A DNA stretch of 64,000 nt. It comes from Piromyces finnis. Taxonomy: Eukaryota; Neocallimastigomycota; Neocallimastigomycetes; Neocallimastigales; Neocallimastigaceae. The notes under the pieces were generated by a model. That model was not told the origin of the DNA and made no database searches. It worked only from the letters and a program-made list of their open reading frames with translations. Position 1 is the first letter of the stretch. The number at the start of each line of letters is the position of its first letter. This document shows, one piece after another, positions 1 to 13,678 of this stretch. The position numbers and the translations under genes are program-made. Location: positions 785,001 to 849,000 of the forward strand of contig MCFH01000006.1 of assembly GCA_002104945.1 (NCBI GenBank), in the 5' to 3' direction.

Positions 1-816
1 AAAAAGTGAAATAGAAAAGAATATAAATATATAAAATATTTTAATTAATAAATTTCTATCCAAAAAGCTAATTAAATCAATAAAAATATTATATTAATTT
101 AAATAGCAATCATATAATACATACTATATTACTAAATAGTAATATATAATATTAATTTTTATTTAATATATCTTGTGTAATAAAAATATTTAATAAACCT
201 TATTTTAATATAATTATTAAATGGATATTATTTTAAAACAAAAATAATATAATCATTAAAAAATATATATAAATAAAAAAAAAAACACAAAAAATAGTTT
301 TTTTTTTATATAAAAATAAATAAATAAATAAATAAATAAAAAAAAAAGTAATTAATTTAAGAAATAAATATAATAAAGGTATTATATACTGTTACTAATA
401 AAATAATAAGATATGAAATTAGGGAAAATAATATGAATATAATAAAATAAAACAAAAATTGAAGAAAAAAAAATAAAAATGTGTGATAATAAACAAAAGT
501 TTTTAGTTTCGATAAATAAAAATTTTTATTTGAGAATAATACTGAAATAACATAAAAAAAATCTAAAAATAAATAATGAAAGAAAAAACTTTGATAAAAT
601 AGATATTGTTAAGAAATAGGTAGAAATAGAAATATTGTGATAAATAATAGAAATGATGTTAATACTAATTAAAAATAATAAAATAATATATATTTATAAG
701 AGATATATTATTATTATAATTATTATTTAGAATAAAAAATAAAATATATATTTGTTTGGAATAATTTTAAATAATAGATAACATTTTAATCATATATTTA
801 ATTTTATTTGTAATAG
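1..816. other. AT-rich spacer
   Basis: Almost pure A/T sequence with short (AAAT)n stretches near 315-345. I see no conserved coding exon and no RNA gene. The last 100 bases presumably contain the promoter and 5' UTR of the gene starting at 817, but no motif stands out. Confidence 0.6.
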
Positions 817-1551
817 ATGGCTAGAGGAAAAAATTCTCAAAACTTTTTAGCTAAGCGTAAGAGACCAACTAATAAAGGTGCAGCTAAAGGAAATAATGAT
901 TCTTCTGAAGCTATTGATGTTGTTTTAATAAATAAAATTAATTCAATTGAAAAGACTCTTAACAATGTTTCATTAAAAATTTACCAATCTTACAATAAAA
1001 TTCTCATGTACATTGGTGTTGCTGTATTTGCTTCTATATTTATTTTATTAAATTATCTTGAAAAGAAAATTTCCAAATACACATACACTTACGAAAATAT
1101 TGCAGAAATCAAATATAAAACTGTTTATAATGGTCATTACAACTATAAAGGTAATGAATCATATGATACTCTTACTGCTATGAAAGAAGAAGGAAGAAAT
1201 ATTTATTTCTACTACAATCTTATTTTGATTTTCGTTTACTCACCAATCTTATGTTTCAGTATCACCAACATTATTTCTGAAGTTTGTGGATTTACTAAGA
1301 CTAATGTTTTCCCATTTTTCATTTCTGTATTCCAAATTTTAGAAAGTATTGCTTTAATTTTCACTATTAAGGGTTATCCAAATTCTTTAATTCTTCTTAA
1401 TATTTCAGGTAAATTAGCTGTTATCAAGTACTTCTTCATCTTTATTACTATTTTTGTTGTTATTTTTGGTTTTATTGATAGATATCAAAACAAACCAAAG
1501 TCAACCGGAATCTCTTTAGAAGAATCCGAAAAATCAAAAAAAAGTGAATAA
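817..1551 (+). CDS. Four-TM membrane protein, hypothetical
   Basis: Single uninterrupted reading frame of 244 residues. The N-terminal 50 residues are basic and polar (KRKRPTNK at about 13-20) and probably cytosolic. Four hydrophobic segments follow at about residues 61-81, 129-152, 163-184 and 202-220, and the tail ends in a KKSE-type charged segment. A polar loop rich in Tyr, Asn and Glu separates TM1 and TM2. I do not recognise the family. It has higher third-position GC and more ordinary amino-acid composition than the spacers, which supports a real gene. The ATG at 817 is the first in frame and follows an AT-rich leader. An endomembrane protein is the simplest reading; no catalytic motif is visible. 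Confidence 0.75.
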   Translation: MARGKNSQNFLAKRKRPTNKGAAKGNNDSSEAIDVVLINKINSIEKTLNNVSLKIYQSYNKILMYIGVAVFASIFILLNYLEKKISKYTYTYENIAEIKYKTVYNGHYNYKGNESYDTLTAMKEEGRNIYFYYNLILIFVYSPILCFSITNIISEVCGFTKTNVFPFFISVFQILESIALIFTIKGYPNSLILLNISGKLAVIKYFFIFITIFVVIFGFIDRYQNKPKSTGISLEESEKSKKSE

Positions 1552-2340
1552 AAAAATTTAGAAAAAAATCTAAACAAAAAATAATTAATAAAAATAAAGT
1601 AGAATAAATAAAATAAATAAATAAATAAATAATTTATATTTTATAATATAAATATAAATTTTATAATATAAATATAAATAAAATCAAAAAATATAAGTAT
1701 AAAAAAATAAAATATAGTATAAAAAATAGAAAATAAAATAAAATAAAATAATTCAAACAATACAATATAAAAATTTATCATAATATAAAATGAATAATAA
1801 ATTAGGAAAAAGTGAATTTTTTCTTCTTTTCATTTTTCATATATATTTTTATGCATTTTAAAGGAAGACATATATGTTTTTTCTTTATTTATCTAAATAC
1901 TTAATATACATGCATAAAATCTTATTTTAATATTTATAATATAAAAATAAAATAAAATAATAATAATAATAAAAAAAAATACAATAGCAACAAATATATA
2001 TGTTGTGATTATTTAAGTATAAACAATAATAGATTTTATATTTGTATTTATTTATTTATGTTTTGAATAAATTACATATTTTACAAATGTTATAATAATA
2101 TATCAAAAGTTAAACATAAATATTTTATATATAGAATTTATTTAATTAAATTCAAATTTTTTTTAAAAAAGAAATTTTTTCTATATATATTTATTGTTAA
2201 GTATCTAAGTTTCTGTATAAAAATTAATAGATTTACCAAGTTTTAAAATCGATGATTATTTAAATAATAAATAAAATAAAACAAATAAGAATGAATATAT
2301 ATGCATTTTTTTTTTTAATAATTAAAAATGTCATTACAGA
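1552..2340. other. AT-rich spacer between convergent genes
   Basis: Contains the 3' flanks of the four-TM gene (+) and the Argonaute gene (-). Short AAAT and ATAA runs near 1600-1750. No exon-like segment seen. Confidence 0.6.
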
Positions 2341-5300
2341 TTACATAAAGTACATGACACGCTCTAATTCTGGCCTTACTGTTCCATATTGAACTATTTT
2401 TTCTAACGAACAATTTCCATTATCAACAAGATTATTACTCATTTTATCTTTTGACTTATTCATTAAATCAATTTGATTATTACTATTTAAAAAATTAATT
2501 GTATAATTTTCTTTTAATGTTAATGAATTTATTGTACCATCATTTATTGTTGAAGTTGTTTCGGGCATAGAAATTAAAGATGCATATGAAGCATTATTAC
2601 TACTACTACTACTACTACTACTACTATTATTATTATTATTATTATTATTATTGTTGTTGTTGTTGATGTTATTATTGCTATTATTAATATTATAATTCAT
2701 TGATTTATTATCACAAATAGTATTGATATTATTAATCATTAAATTTCCATTATTTTTATAATTATTGTTAATGAGATTTTGCTTGTCGTTACTATTGAGG
2801 TAACTGTTGTTAAAATTGGAATCAAAATTAAGAGGGTTGAAAACTTTGTTAAGATTATTCAATTTACTTAATAGATTGTTACTTGAAGTACTACTGTTAT
2901 CATTATTTTTATTGTTTATATTATTATTTTTTATTCCAAGCGAGTTTGAATTGAGAATGATATTATTATTAGAACTATTAGGATTTAATACAAGATTTAT
3001 ATTACTGTTATCATTGGTGGCTGAATTACTAATGACACTATTTTGATTTATTGATGAAGAAGAAACGAAATTATTTTGATAAGTATTTAATTTATTAAGT
3101 GAAGAAACACTATAATTTTCCAATGATGCTTCTGTTAAATTAGAATTTATACTCATTTGTGACATTTTATTTTTTAAAGTTGAGGAATATAAGTTATTTA
3201 TTGAAGTATTAAATGGTTCATATATTTTTTCATTTTTATTTATTAAGTTGTTAATATTTTCAGCACTATTATTATTAGTTGTTGATGATGTAGAACTTTC
3301 TTTAATTGTTATACTATTAAGACTACTATTACTACTAGATGGGTTTTGTAGTGTAGTAGTACTACTATTATTGCTACGACCTATTTCCATTGTTTTTATA
3401 TAATTTGAATTATTCTTTTTATTATTGTCATCATTCTTTAATGAAGAACCAGTTCCTATTGGTTGTTGTTGACTTTCTCCTATGTAAAAACTATTATTTT
3501 TGGAAGTATTATTGTTTATTTTTACGGGAATTCCTTTTTCTTCAAATACATCTTTATTCAAATCTCCTTTAAAGGATGAATTTAATTTATTAATATTAAA
3601 TATACTTGAGTCATTTAGTAAAAAGATATTACTATTATTTTTACTATTAGTAGCAGTATTATTATTACTATTTATACTATTTAAACTGACATTACTATTG
3701 ATAAATGATTTATTCAATTCATTCAAATTAAGAAAGTCCAGATTTTGGTATGATGTTTTATTAAAATCATTTTCATTTATATTTATATTACTGTTTATAG
3801 TTGAAGGATTATTGAAATTATTAAATATATTACTTGAACCTTTGAAATTGTATTTATAGAAATTTTGAGTACTTTCATTACTGTTCATACCATTATTTAT
3901 TCCATTAGTAGTTCCATATGACATTGTATTATTCATAGTTGGATTGATATTAGTAGATAGATTTGGATTAAGATTCATATTCATAGCTATTTTTGAGTTT
4001 TTCATTCCATTATTAGTACTGATCATGTTAATATTGGTATTAATATTTGGATTCATATTTCCTTTCATATTGACATTCATTGAATTTATATTTATAGTAT
4101 TATTAGTATTCATTAAATTCATATTTAAATTATTTGCAACATTCATTTGATTCATATTCATATTACTATTATAATTATTATTTATATTATTAATACAATT
4201 TAAGTTACTATTAGAATTATAAAAACCTTTTTGTATAGTATATTGATTTTGATTATTTCTATTGAAAATTTTACTATTTCTATTATTATTGGAATTATTT
4301 GGTGTGTATATATGGAAACGTGCTCTTGCTGCTACTAAATGAGCATAATAAGCTGGAGGACATACAGATACACTTTTAGTAGCTCTACAGTAGAGGTAAC
4401 AAAGTCGATAGGTTAGTTCTTGAAAAGTATCTGGGATAAAATTGTTTTCATCCAACAAAATATGATAATGAGTTGGCTTTGAAGTTCCTTGTAAACCTGG
4501 GTGAGAACATAAATAGAAATCAAACTCATTAGGATGAATAATACCTGTGTCAACTACTGTTCCTGGTAATATATTTCCATAGTGATCTGAATCATTTTTA
4601 TGAAGAGGAAAGAAACGACAATGATGTCTTTTTTGAACCATAACATATGTAATTTTTGGTGTGATATTAATTTCAATAGATTGGCAAGCTTTTCTAATCA
4701 TTTCAATTTCAGCTTGAACAATTTCTTTGAATTGATTATCTGGAGCATTATCACGATAAAAGATGATTCTTTTAGGTTTCTGATTTGTAGTTTGATAATA
4801 TATCTGAATTAAATTCTTTGTCATTTCAGTTAAATTTTGAATAATTTCTTGATGATTTGTTTGAATACTGATAGTAGCAGCATATCTTGAACAATACCCA
4901 TCAATTGTACCAACCATAGCTGCAATAGACAAACCATTTGAATTACCTATGTAGAGAATAAATTATATGAAAAAATATTTAATATATATTATATTATATT
5001 ATTAATATATTAGTTTAATATATCAGTAAATATATTTTTAAAATATTTACTTGCTGACGGATGAGAAACATTAGCACCAAATAAAATAGTTGGTTCTTCG
5101 TTAACAAATGGTAATTGATGTTTTGATAAATATGAATTCATTCCTCCCAATTTTGCATTAATCTTTAGACATACATTTGCACAATATTGTCTTTTGATTG
5201 ACATGATATGCTTACCTTGAATGCATTGAGTAGAAATACCGATTACAGTATCACCAACACGTTTAATATCTGCATATAAAGGTACACCTGTATTTGAAAG

Positions 5301-8298
5301 AATACATAAAATGAGTTGTGGGCGAACATAAGACATATTAGCTGCTTTATAAAATGAATTCCAAAGAGTAGTTTGCACATCGACTTGCATGTTAGCATAG
5401 AAAATTGGGGGTTGAGTCATATTTACTTTAACACCAGTTTCTTCACAAGTATTAATTAATTGGGAAATGAATTTTTTAACTTGATATAAACTGAAGCAAT
5501 TTTCAGATCCGAAAACAACTACTGACCAACATTCTAAAATGGCACCTTCTGCTACTTTTTTATCTTTTAAATTCCATGAACCTTCAACTGGTAAAAATTC
5601 TGGTTCTGATGAGAGTGGATGATATGAGATTAATGGTGGGTCTAATATTCTTGCTTTTATCACTGCCATTTCTGAACCAATTTTTATATTAAAATCTTTT
5701 AAGTGATTAGAATTTTCCTTATTTAAAATAGACATTGTATTTGAAATTTTATGTGATCTTTTATGAGGGGGTTGGCATGTAAAACGAATCATATCTGCTG
5801 TTTGTCTTTCATTTAATTTACGACATAATCTTTGGGCTGGTGCAACTTCGCAAACTTCCATTGGTAAATATATATGACGATTAGGATCTCCTACAATTAA
5901 GCATGGTAAATGTGAAAATTTTAACTTGTAATTATAACGTGTTTTAAAATATTCTGTAACAGATATTTCTTTGTTATTATCACCATATGGAAACATTGTA
6001 TTATTAGCAGAATAATAAGTAACTCTTGAAACTTTGTATTTTCTTTTTTGTTCATTACGATGTGTTATTACTATTTTTATTCCTTTTATTGTTTTCTCTA
6101 CTCTAAGTCTGTCATGTTCTGAAAATGAATGCGTTAAATCCTTTGAAGAACTATATCCAAGAATATGAGCAACAACCTCTAATACCGGTCCTTTTAAGAG
6201 TTTTATTAACAAAGCCAAGTTGGAATTATGATTATGTATTTAGTATATAAATAAAAATAAAATTGTTAAAATATTAAATATTAATTTACCTGATTCATAA
6301 AATGCTGTAGCACTAACATCAAGGTTAATTAGCATTCTTCCACTAGTTGGATGAATACTTTGATAAAAACCTTTCCAAAGTTGTGCACCATTACTTATCG
6401 ATGTTGATTCTTCAGATGTATAGAAACATTTTCCAATATTTGTGTATAGTGATGATTGGTGGTATCTTAATAATATATCTAATGCATTGATAGTGACTGA
6501 AGGTGCCTCTTTTCTTTTTCCATTCAAAAAGTCCATTAAACTATTCATATTAATATTATTTAATTTTGTGATAATAATTTTATATTTTTTTATACTATCA
6601 TTTTGGGATTCACTATATATATATACCAATTAATTTTATTATGTAAATGTAAATTAAATTAAAATTAGAATTAAATTAATTATTAATATATATTAAGGTA
6701 GTATGTACCCTTTCTCAGTAATTTTGTCATAGTAATCTGAATATTCAACATAAAAAGACATCACAGGCGATACAAAAGGTAATGGTCTATATTATTTAAT
6801 AATTTATTTTTAGTATTACGCGTAATTAAATAATATATATAAATATCTTTTTATAAGAATAATATTTATATTAAATAGTAACAAGTATTTTAAATTAATA
6901 ATCATACTTTGATGCGTAAATATTCTTTTTTCCATCAAAAATTAAATTTAAATTTTTTAAATTACTATTTTGATTTTCTTCTTCCCATTTTTGATAAATT
7001 TTTTGTAGTTTTATTGATGTAGTTTCTGGTTCAACGGTAACTTCATAATGATATATATCAAATTTTGGTAATGATAAAATTGGATAGAAATTTGCTTTAA
7101 TAGAGATAAGCTTTCCATTTTTACCATAACCTGGGCGTGTTGGAAATTGAATAGTAGTTGAGGTGTTGATACTTGATGGTTGGAAATTTAATGAATTACT
7201 ATTTAAATTGATATCTTTGTCAAAAACATTATTTGAAAAAAAACCTAAAGAATTTGATGGTGATAGTGAATGATTAAAGGAAGTATCAGATGAATCATTA
7301 TTAAATATATTCATTGAATTATTCAATATTAAGTTTAATGATGTATTAAAGGAAAATTTTGATGATAAATTATTATTAGTATAAAACATATTTGAATTAA
7401 TATTTTCCTTGTTAAAGGAAAGAGAAAATTCATTCTTTTCTGAAAAATCATTGTTTTTATTAAGTGTATCTAAACTTAGTCTATTTGGTGAACTATCCAT
7501 AAACATTAATGATCTTTCATTATTTCTATTCATATTGAAAAAATTTTTATTATTTATTACTACTTGATTTTGCTCATTTTTACTTTTATAATTGGACTTT
7601 AGATTTTTATAATTGTTTATAGATGATGCAAAAAGTTCTGATCCATATAAACTAGTTGTTGAATTATTATTGCTATTATTATTTCCATTGTTGCCATTAT
7701 TACTGCTATGATAATTTAATAAATCGTTATTTTGAAAATTATTTAATAGCATTTCTTTTCCTTCATTATAAACATTAAATTTATAATATTGGTTTGATGT
7801 ATAAACGCTTTGATGATGAGATGATAGATTATCAAGAGAGGATATATCATTTATACTTTTAAAATAATCATAATTATTTCCTTTATTTAATGGATTGCTA
7901 TATTGCTGCGAATTTAATGTGTAATAATCATTGCAATTATAATTATTATTTTCTGTAAGAGGATAGCTAGTATTTTTATTCAAAAATTCAAAATATTCAT
8001 CATTTTTATTATTGGTGCTATCTTTTTTTGTAATTGATATACACTTTTTATTTTTTTGTATATATTTATCTTCTTCAGTGTCTGATGAATCAAAATAATT
8101 ATATTGTGAACTAAAGGATGGAATTTCATATTTATTGCTGTTATTGCTATTTTTATTAGTCTTATTATTATTAATAGAGAGCATTTTTAACGAAAGTTTA
8201 ATATTTTCAATGTCTGATATTATTGGTTTTGCTTGCCTTTTGTTACTATGTGAGTTATCATTTTTACTATAACTATATTCTTGAAAAATAGTGTTCAT
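2341..8298 (-). CDS. Argonaute (PAZ-PIWI) with Asn-rich extensions
   Basis: Five exons: complement of 6908-8298, 6709-6786, 6290-6612, 5051-6190 and 2341-4946; all join in frame to 5,538 nt, 1,845 residues. This is a small-RNA-guided silencing protein. Residues 1 to about 390 are Asn/Ser-rich and poorly conserved; the Argonaute N domain follows (TRPGYGKNG, FDIYHYEVTV, FDGKKNIY), then linker 1 (LNLDVSATAFY-like, here INLDVSATAFY), PAZ, MID (LYADIKRVGDTVIG, CLKINAKLGG, with the 5'-phosphate pocket Lys and Gln retained) and PIWI. In PIWI the first catalytic Asp is Asn971 (ILFGANVSHP, codon 5070-5072), while Glu1011 (QEIIQNL), Asp1043 (IFYRDN) and His1180 (YYAHLVAARARF) are kept. About 640 Asn-rich residues then interrupt the C-terminal tail before the normal ending ERVMYFM. 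Family assignment is certain; slicing ability is doubtful. Confidence 0.95.
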
Positions 8299-9975
<1,677 letters not shown>

Positions 9976-10636
9976 ATGGAAACTTTTTTGTGCTTTGGAA
10001 AGAATATCAGATATTTTAATTATACTGATAAAAGAATCATTGATAATTTACACATAAAATCAAGAGAAGATTCAAATGAAATTGATGATTATTATAATTC
10101 AGCATTTTTTAAAATATATAATATATCTGTAATTATGATATCATTTTTATATTTTAATATAACACTATATTTTTATTTAAAAAATAGAAACCATTACTTA
10201 ATTAAAAATAAACAAGTTCCACTATGTGTTGCAATATCATTTATATGTGAGATATTTTGTATTGGGTTTCCGGTAAGTTTAAGTTAATATTCTGATTATA
10301 AAGAAAAGTTTTAAATATAGTAAATAAATATTATATACTTGTATTATTAATAATCAGTTATCTAGATTGGTTAATATAGATTGTTGGTGTAAGTTTCTTG
10401 ATTATGAAAATATTTATTATCAGAGTTAAAACTTTTTATTTATTAAATACATATCTATTATATTTTTTAATATATAGTACAATTATGGCTAACATGGTTT
10501 ACTGCAACTCCAAAAATGATATTGTAAATTTCAATTATATATAAAACTTAGAATATATATATATCTATATTTATTTATTTGTTAATTGATTGTATTTTTT
10601 TTTTTAATTATTATTAATATAATGTTTTGTTAATGT

Positions 10637-10677
<41 letters not shown>

Positions 10678-12813
10678 AAGTAATGTTGCAAGATTTTTGA
10701 GATTAACATTTCTTCAAAGTAAAGATAGATTTCGTTCAAATATATTAAATTTGAAATATTTTAATTCAGTTGGAAGTTCAAGTTTTCAAATCATGGAGTA
10801 TACTAGTGACGCAAGCTTAGAATGTGGAAAAGAGGTTCCAGCAACTAATATTGAAAAAATCAGTTTTGAACCCAGTCTTTATTACAAAATAATTAATAAA
10901 ATAACTCAAGGAGTAAATTTTTTTATATTTAAATATATTATTTATAAATATATAAATATAAATATATGATAATCATAGATAATATTAATTTATATTATTA
11001 AAATTTCAATTTAAAAGACAATTGGGGCATGTATTGTTACTATTCCAACTGTTTTATTTATAATATATTGTATTTTCCTTACATTTATAAAGTGGGATAT
11101 CCTTAAGAATGGTTTATGTTCAGTAGATGCAACTTATATGAACAAAATTTTTTACTATGGCTTTATGTTATATGTAGTGGCACTCCCTTTTGTTGGTTAT
11201 CAAACATTTAAATATAGTCATACTATTAGAAAATTCGATTATATATCTTATGTTATTTGCCTATTAATTGGTATGGATAAAACAAATATAATATATAAAT
11301 AAATATAAAATAATAACATAAGTACTTTTTAAATTAAACAATATATATATTTTTTTGAAAAAAGGGTTTGGAACATTATTTCTTGAGAGTTTTGTAGTAA
11401 TTACAAATAATTATTTATATGAAGTATTAGGGTTATCATCAATTTTTATGTTTGCTGGTGCTCAATTTGGTGCAATAGTTATTCCTTTAATTGAAGTTCA
11501 TATTGAAAAAAAGAAGAAAAAAGATAATTTATTATCAGTAAATATCAATTAATAATTATTATCAAAATATTATATTAAAAATAATTTTATTAATACTTTA
11601 ATATTTACAAATACTCAATTATTTAGTTAAATAAATATGAATTTCAAAAATTAATAATGGATTATAATTATTTTGATATGCTTAGGGTAATAAGACTATT
11701 TTAAAAATTACTTTTATATTTATTATTATTAATTCATATTATTTAAATTTATTAAATAACAGTATTATTTTTTTTTTTATTGATAAATACATATAATTAT
11801 GCAATTCATAATCGAAATAAAAAATAAATGATTTTTTTTTTCATATTAAATTTATAATAGGAATTTGCCATTCAATTATTTTGCGTCGAAGTTGTACTAT
11901 TTTGGGAAATGAATTTTGAATTATTATATAAATTAAATCGTTATTTATTAAGTAAAAAGAAGATAATTTTGGAGAAAGATATAAAAAAAGGTAAATCGAT
12001 GAAAACCTCAGGAAGACAAGAATCGTCTACAAATGTACTAAAAACATCATTAGATGGTGAATATAGTAGGAAAAATTCACAAACTGATGATGCTCGTAGC
12101 GATTATTCGTTTAAATTTAAGCGAAACGTTTCAAATATTATTAAGTCATGTGATGTAGATATAAATAGGAAAAATTCACAAGATGCAGATGCAATATTAC
12201 TTTCTTTAAATCATAATGAATTTAATAATAAATATCAAAATTTCGAAAATTTAAAAGAAACTCATCATTTAGGAAAGAGAGCACAATTATTGAAAAAGTA
12301 TTTATTAGATTTAAATAATGTTTCAGCTATATATATTTCGTCTGAATGCTTATCATTTCATAACGACGATTTTCCTATAGAATTCAATAAAGAATTTAAA
12401 GCAACATACGATAAATTATATCAACTTTTTATGGATATAAATGCACCAGCATTATTAAATATTAAAGAAAATACAATAAATGATATTAAAGAAAGGCTAT
12501 CAAAAGGGGATTATTCTTTTGACATGTATATGGATGTAAATATATAAAAATAGGGTTATTTATATAATTATATCTAATTTTTAATAACTTTAATTTTATA
12601 TTATTTTTTCGGATATTTATTTTTTAATATAATATATTAGGCATTAGATGAAGTATTACAATTATTATTTGATAATATATATCCAAAGGTATTTAAACTT
12701 TATAATATTAATATTTTAAAAATTCAGATCAAAAATTAATAATATTTTTATATTAAATCAATTTAAATAATATATAGATTTATTTAAAGTTAAATGAAAA
12801 AAATAAAGTCTAA
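9976..12813 (+). CDS. Seven-TM receptor fused to an RGS domain
   Basis: Reconstructed exons: 9976-10272, a possible 7-nt microexon 10380-10386, 10478-10523, 10681-10912, 11018-11270, 11365-11537, 11627-11686, 11861-12535, 12641-12688 and 12778-12813; together 1,827 nt, 608 residues. Membrane segments include those near residues 45-67 (ISVIMISFLYFNITLYFYL), 77-99, IVTIPTVLFIIYCIFLTFI, YGFMLYVVALPFVGY, the GFGTLFLESFVVI region and SIFMFAGAQFGAIVIPLIEV. The cytosolic tail is an RGS domain: KYEFQKLIMDYNYFDMLR, EFAIQLFCVEVVLFWE, then NAPALLNIKENTINDIKERL and ALDEVLQLLFDNIYPK. RGS domains accelerate GTP hydrolysis by G-alpha subunits. A low-complexity insert of about 130 residues splits the RGS fold and carries two RKNSQ motifs, possible kinase targets. 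The first splice junction is uncertain (microexon, or an alternative weak donor inside VSLS). Confidence 0.82.
10639..10675 (+). repeat. (AAT)n tract in a receptor intron
   Basis: About 12 AAT units immediately upstream of the inferred splice acceptor at 10680 in the 7TM-RGS gene. Length variation here would alter the branch point to acceptor distance. Confidence 0.85.
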
Positions 12814-13678
12814 TGGAATATATTGAAAATGTTAACATCATATATAAAAAAAAATTCAATTTATTTATAAAATATATATATATATATATATATTACCAAG
12901 TACAGTAAAAATAAGACAAAACATTACTATTAGTTTTTCTATGATTGTCTATTCTTATTCTTATTTATTGTTATATAATTAATATAAACATAATAATATA
13001 CAAATAAATATACCCATGTATAATTAACATAGATTTACATTTAATAATAACATCTTTTACTTATTAATAATTAATAAATAAAATACTAACTTAAATAAAT
13101 AAATAAATAATTAAGAGTTCATCTCATCTCAGGAGCTCTTAATATTAATAATAAAATCATATTTTAATATAATAAAACAAGACAAGGTGAATTAATGTAA
13201 AAAAAAAAAAAAATAATAATAAACTGTAAATCATATAAAATGCCTTATTTAAAGAAAACAAATTTAATGCTTTGATGGTAACAATTTATTGATTTGATAC
13301 AATTGTGTTAGCACCACCATCACTGAAGAGATTAAAAGAATATTTAGAAATAGATAAAGTGAATTATTATTACTATTATTTTATTTTTTTAATTTTTTTA
13401 TTTTTATTTTTTTTATTGTTTATAAAATGTCTAATGCCTTTTTTTTTTTCATTAAGTTTTAAGTTTGTATTTATTATAGTTAGTTTATTAATACTTAGCA
13501 ATTTATGTTTAACCTTATTTTATTTTAAAAAGTAATAAATATTAAAGTTTGAATTTATTTATTACTTTTATGATATTAATTGTATTTAATATTATTTTTA
13601 ATTTTTTTACATATATGGTTTTATTTCATTTCATAGTATCTATTAATCAATGTATTTTTATTAAAAGAAATGCTGTCG
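12814..13678. other. Spacer with one exon-like remnant
   Basis: Mostly A/T. It contains a short non-AT-like island at about 13293-13360 whose + strand reading (DTIVLAPPSLKRLKEYLEID) looks coding, followed by a GT donor-like site and then meaningless Phe/Tyr-rich sequence. A small imperfect inverted repeat lies at 13113-13140. No complete gene can be supported. Confidence 0.5.
13113..13140. repeat. Short imperfect inverted repeat
   Basis: AAGAGTTC and GAGCTCTT flank a 12-base loop of CATCT-type sequence; seven of eight stem pairs match. Its higher GC stands out in the spacer. It could be a transcription terminator-like hairpin or a transposon scar; nothing else supports either. Confidence 0.4.

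Noticed and set aside
2807-4812. Open plus-strand frames opposite the Argonaute C-terminal exon
   Set aside because: They are antisense readings of Asn-rich codons (AAT/AAC giving Leu/Ile/Val runs) and have no independent conservation.
13361-13535. Transmembrane protein after the LAPPSLKRL segment
   Set aside because: The hydrophobic part is a translation of T-runs; there is no polar topology or conservation.
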